64,000 nucleotides of DNA from Pseudomonas sp. BSw22131. Lineage in GTDB: Bacteria; Pseudomonadota; Gammaproteobacteria; Pseudomonadales; Pseudomonadaceae. Location: NCBI RefSeq assembly GCF_026810445.1, contig NZ_CP113949.1:3348001-3412000 (forward strand), written 5' to 3'. The position numbers and the translations under genes are program-made. Positions within the stretch are counted from its first letter, which is position 1. Every line of letters starts with the position of its first letter. Under the pieces are notes generated by a model, which saw nothing but the letters and a program-made list of their open reading frames with translations, had not been told where the DNA came from and ran no database searches. Of the stretch, positions 63,769-64,000 are shown one piece after another.

Positions 63769-63850
63769 CTGTAGGAGCGAACGTGTTCGCGAGGGCGTCA
63801 GGCCTGACAAACCGCGGGAAGCCTTCTCGCCAACAAGTTGGCTCCTACAG
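63769..63850. repeat. REP-type inverted pair (REPIN-like), copy 3
   Basis: CTGTAGGAGCGAACGTGTTC... (63769-63793) is mirrored with a few mismatches at 63826-63850. It lies between prpC and acnD. The same core is seen in the copy at 61006. Confidence 0.82.
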
Positions 63851-63894
63851 CGCATAGGGTTTCATTCAGATCCCGGTGCAGCCTCCCCACCCTG

Positions 63895-64000
63895 TCAGCG
63901 TTGTTCGATTGGCACGAACTTGCGCTGTTCGACGCCGATGTACTCGGCGCTTGGACGGATGATGCGGTTATTGGCACGCTGCTCGAACACATGCGCTGCC
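63895..64000 (-). CDS. prpC: 2-methylcitrate synthase, C-terminal end (runs off window)
   Basis: Only the last 34 codons and the stop are here. They read VFEQRANNRIIRPSAEYIG and end FVPIEQR, the conserved tail of PrpC/citrate-synthase-type 2-methylcitrate synthases. It condenses propionyl-CoA with oxaloacetate. It lies upstream of acnD on the same strand, as in the usual prp operon; prpB and prpR would lie further on. Confidence 0.9.
   Translation of the reverse strand, partial: AAHVFEQRANNRIIRPSAEYIGVEQRKFVPIEQR

Overview
The window looks like chromosomal DNA of a Pseudomonas, probably from the P. syringae/P. fluorescens side of the genus. Supporting signs are the neighbourhood rraA-cmaX-crfX-cmpX-sigX-oprF with ppsA/ppsR, the methylcitrate genes prpC-acnD-prpF, a DpkA-type imino acid reductase, a nitrate cluster carrying a fused PP2C phosphatase/kinase, and REP-type inverted repeats. 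It is densely coding on both strands. I see no phage, insertion sequence, CRISPR array, tRNA or rRNA. Species is not resolved.

Layout. 0-2.9 kb: start of thrS, small exported proteins and a cold-shock gene. 2.9-10.0 kb: one leftward ribose operon, rbsBACRKD plus a periplasmic nucleoside hydrolase, behind a sigma-70 promoter with a perfect LacI-type operator. 10.3-11.5 kb: periplasmic glutaminase-asparaginase behind a likely sigma-54/AauR promoter. 11.5-16 kb: a patch of small regulators, with a LexA-box gene pair (DUF1654-endA), a ParD-like/methionine aminopeptidase pair with a large palindrome, an XRE regulator and an unknown gene with a LexA-like box. 16-18.6 kb: dpkA, the remnant of an FAD oxidoreductase and a hydantoin-racemase-like protein. 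19.5-25 kb: Kef-type K+ efflux, molybdenum cofactor genes (moeA, moaB, mobA) and a pseudouridine synthase. 25-30 kb: an orphan terminator suggesting an sRNA, a yqjD-E-K-like trio, an EAL protein and dgt. 30.4-35.4 kb: a BvgA/BvgS-like phosphorelay. 35.5-44.2 kb: yggL, dacB, a diguanylate cyclase, rlmKL, rmf and pyrD. 44.3-50.3 kb: nitrate sensing and uptake, nasS-nasT-nasA, a phosphatase/kinase and cobA. 50.4-59.6 kb: oprF-sigX-cmpX-crfX-cmaX-rraA, an esterase, ppsA and ppsR. 59.7-64 kb: prpF, acnD and the end of prpC, with a REP-type inverted repeat at each junction.

The strongest regulatory find is in the nitrate cluster. Both nasS and nasA have a sigma-54 promoter followed at once by two hairpins with six-base loops that have A at loop position 1 and G at position 4. 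The second hairpin overlaps the 5' arm of an intrinsic terminator. This is the architecture expected for antitermination by an ANTAR protein, and NasT is encoded between the two leaders, so NasT may control its own operon as well as the transporter. The usual nirBD and assimilatory nitrate reductase genes are not between the kinase gene and cobA.

Other leads: BvgA-like heptad pairs (TAGGA/TCCTA) upstream of the BvgA-like regulator; a 32-bp near-palindrome 16 bp upstream of the parD-like-map pair; two promoters with the same layout in which a LexA-type box overlaps the -10; and pentapeptide repeats in the signal-peptide n-region of the asparaginase. All function calls rest on reading the sequence and on known family motifs; no database search was run.
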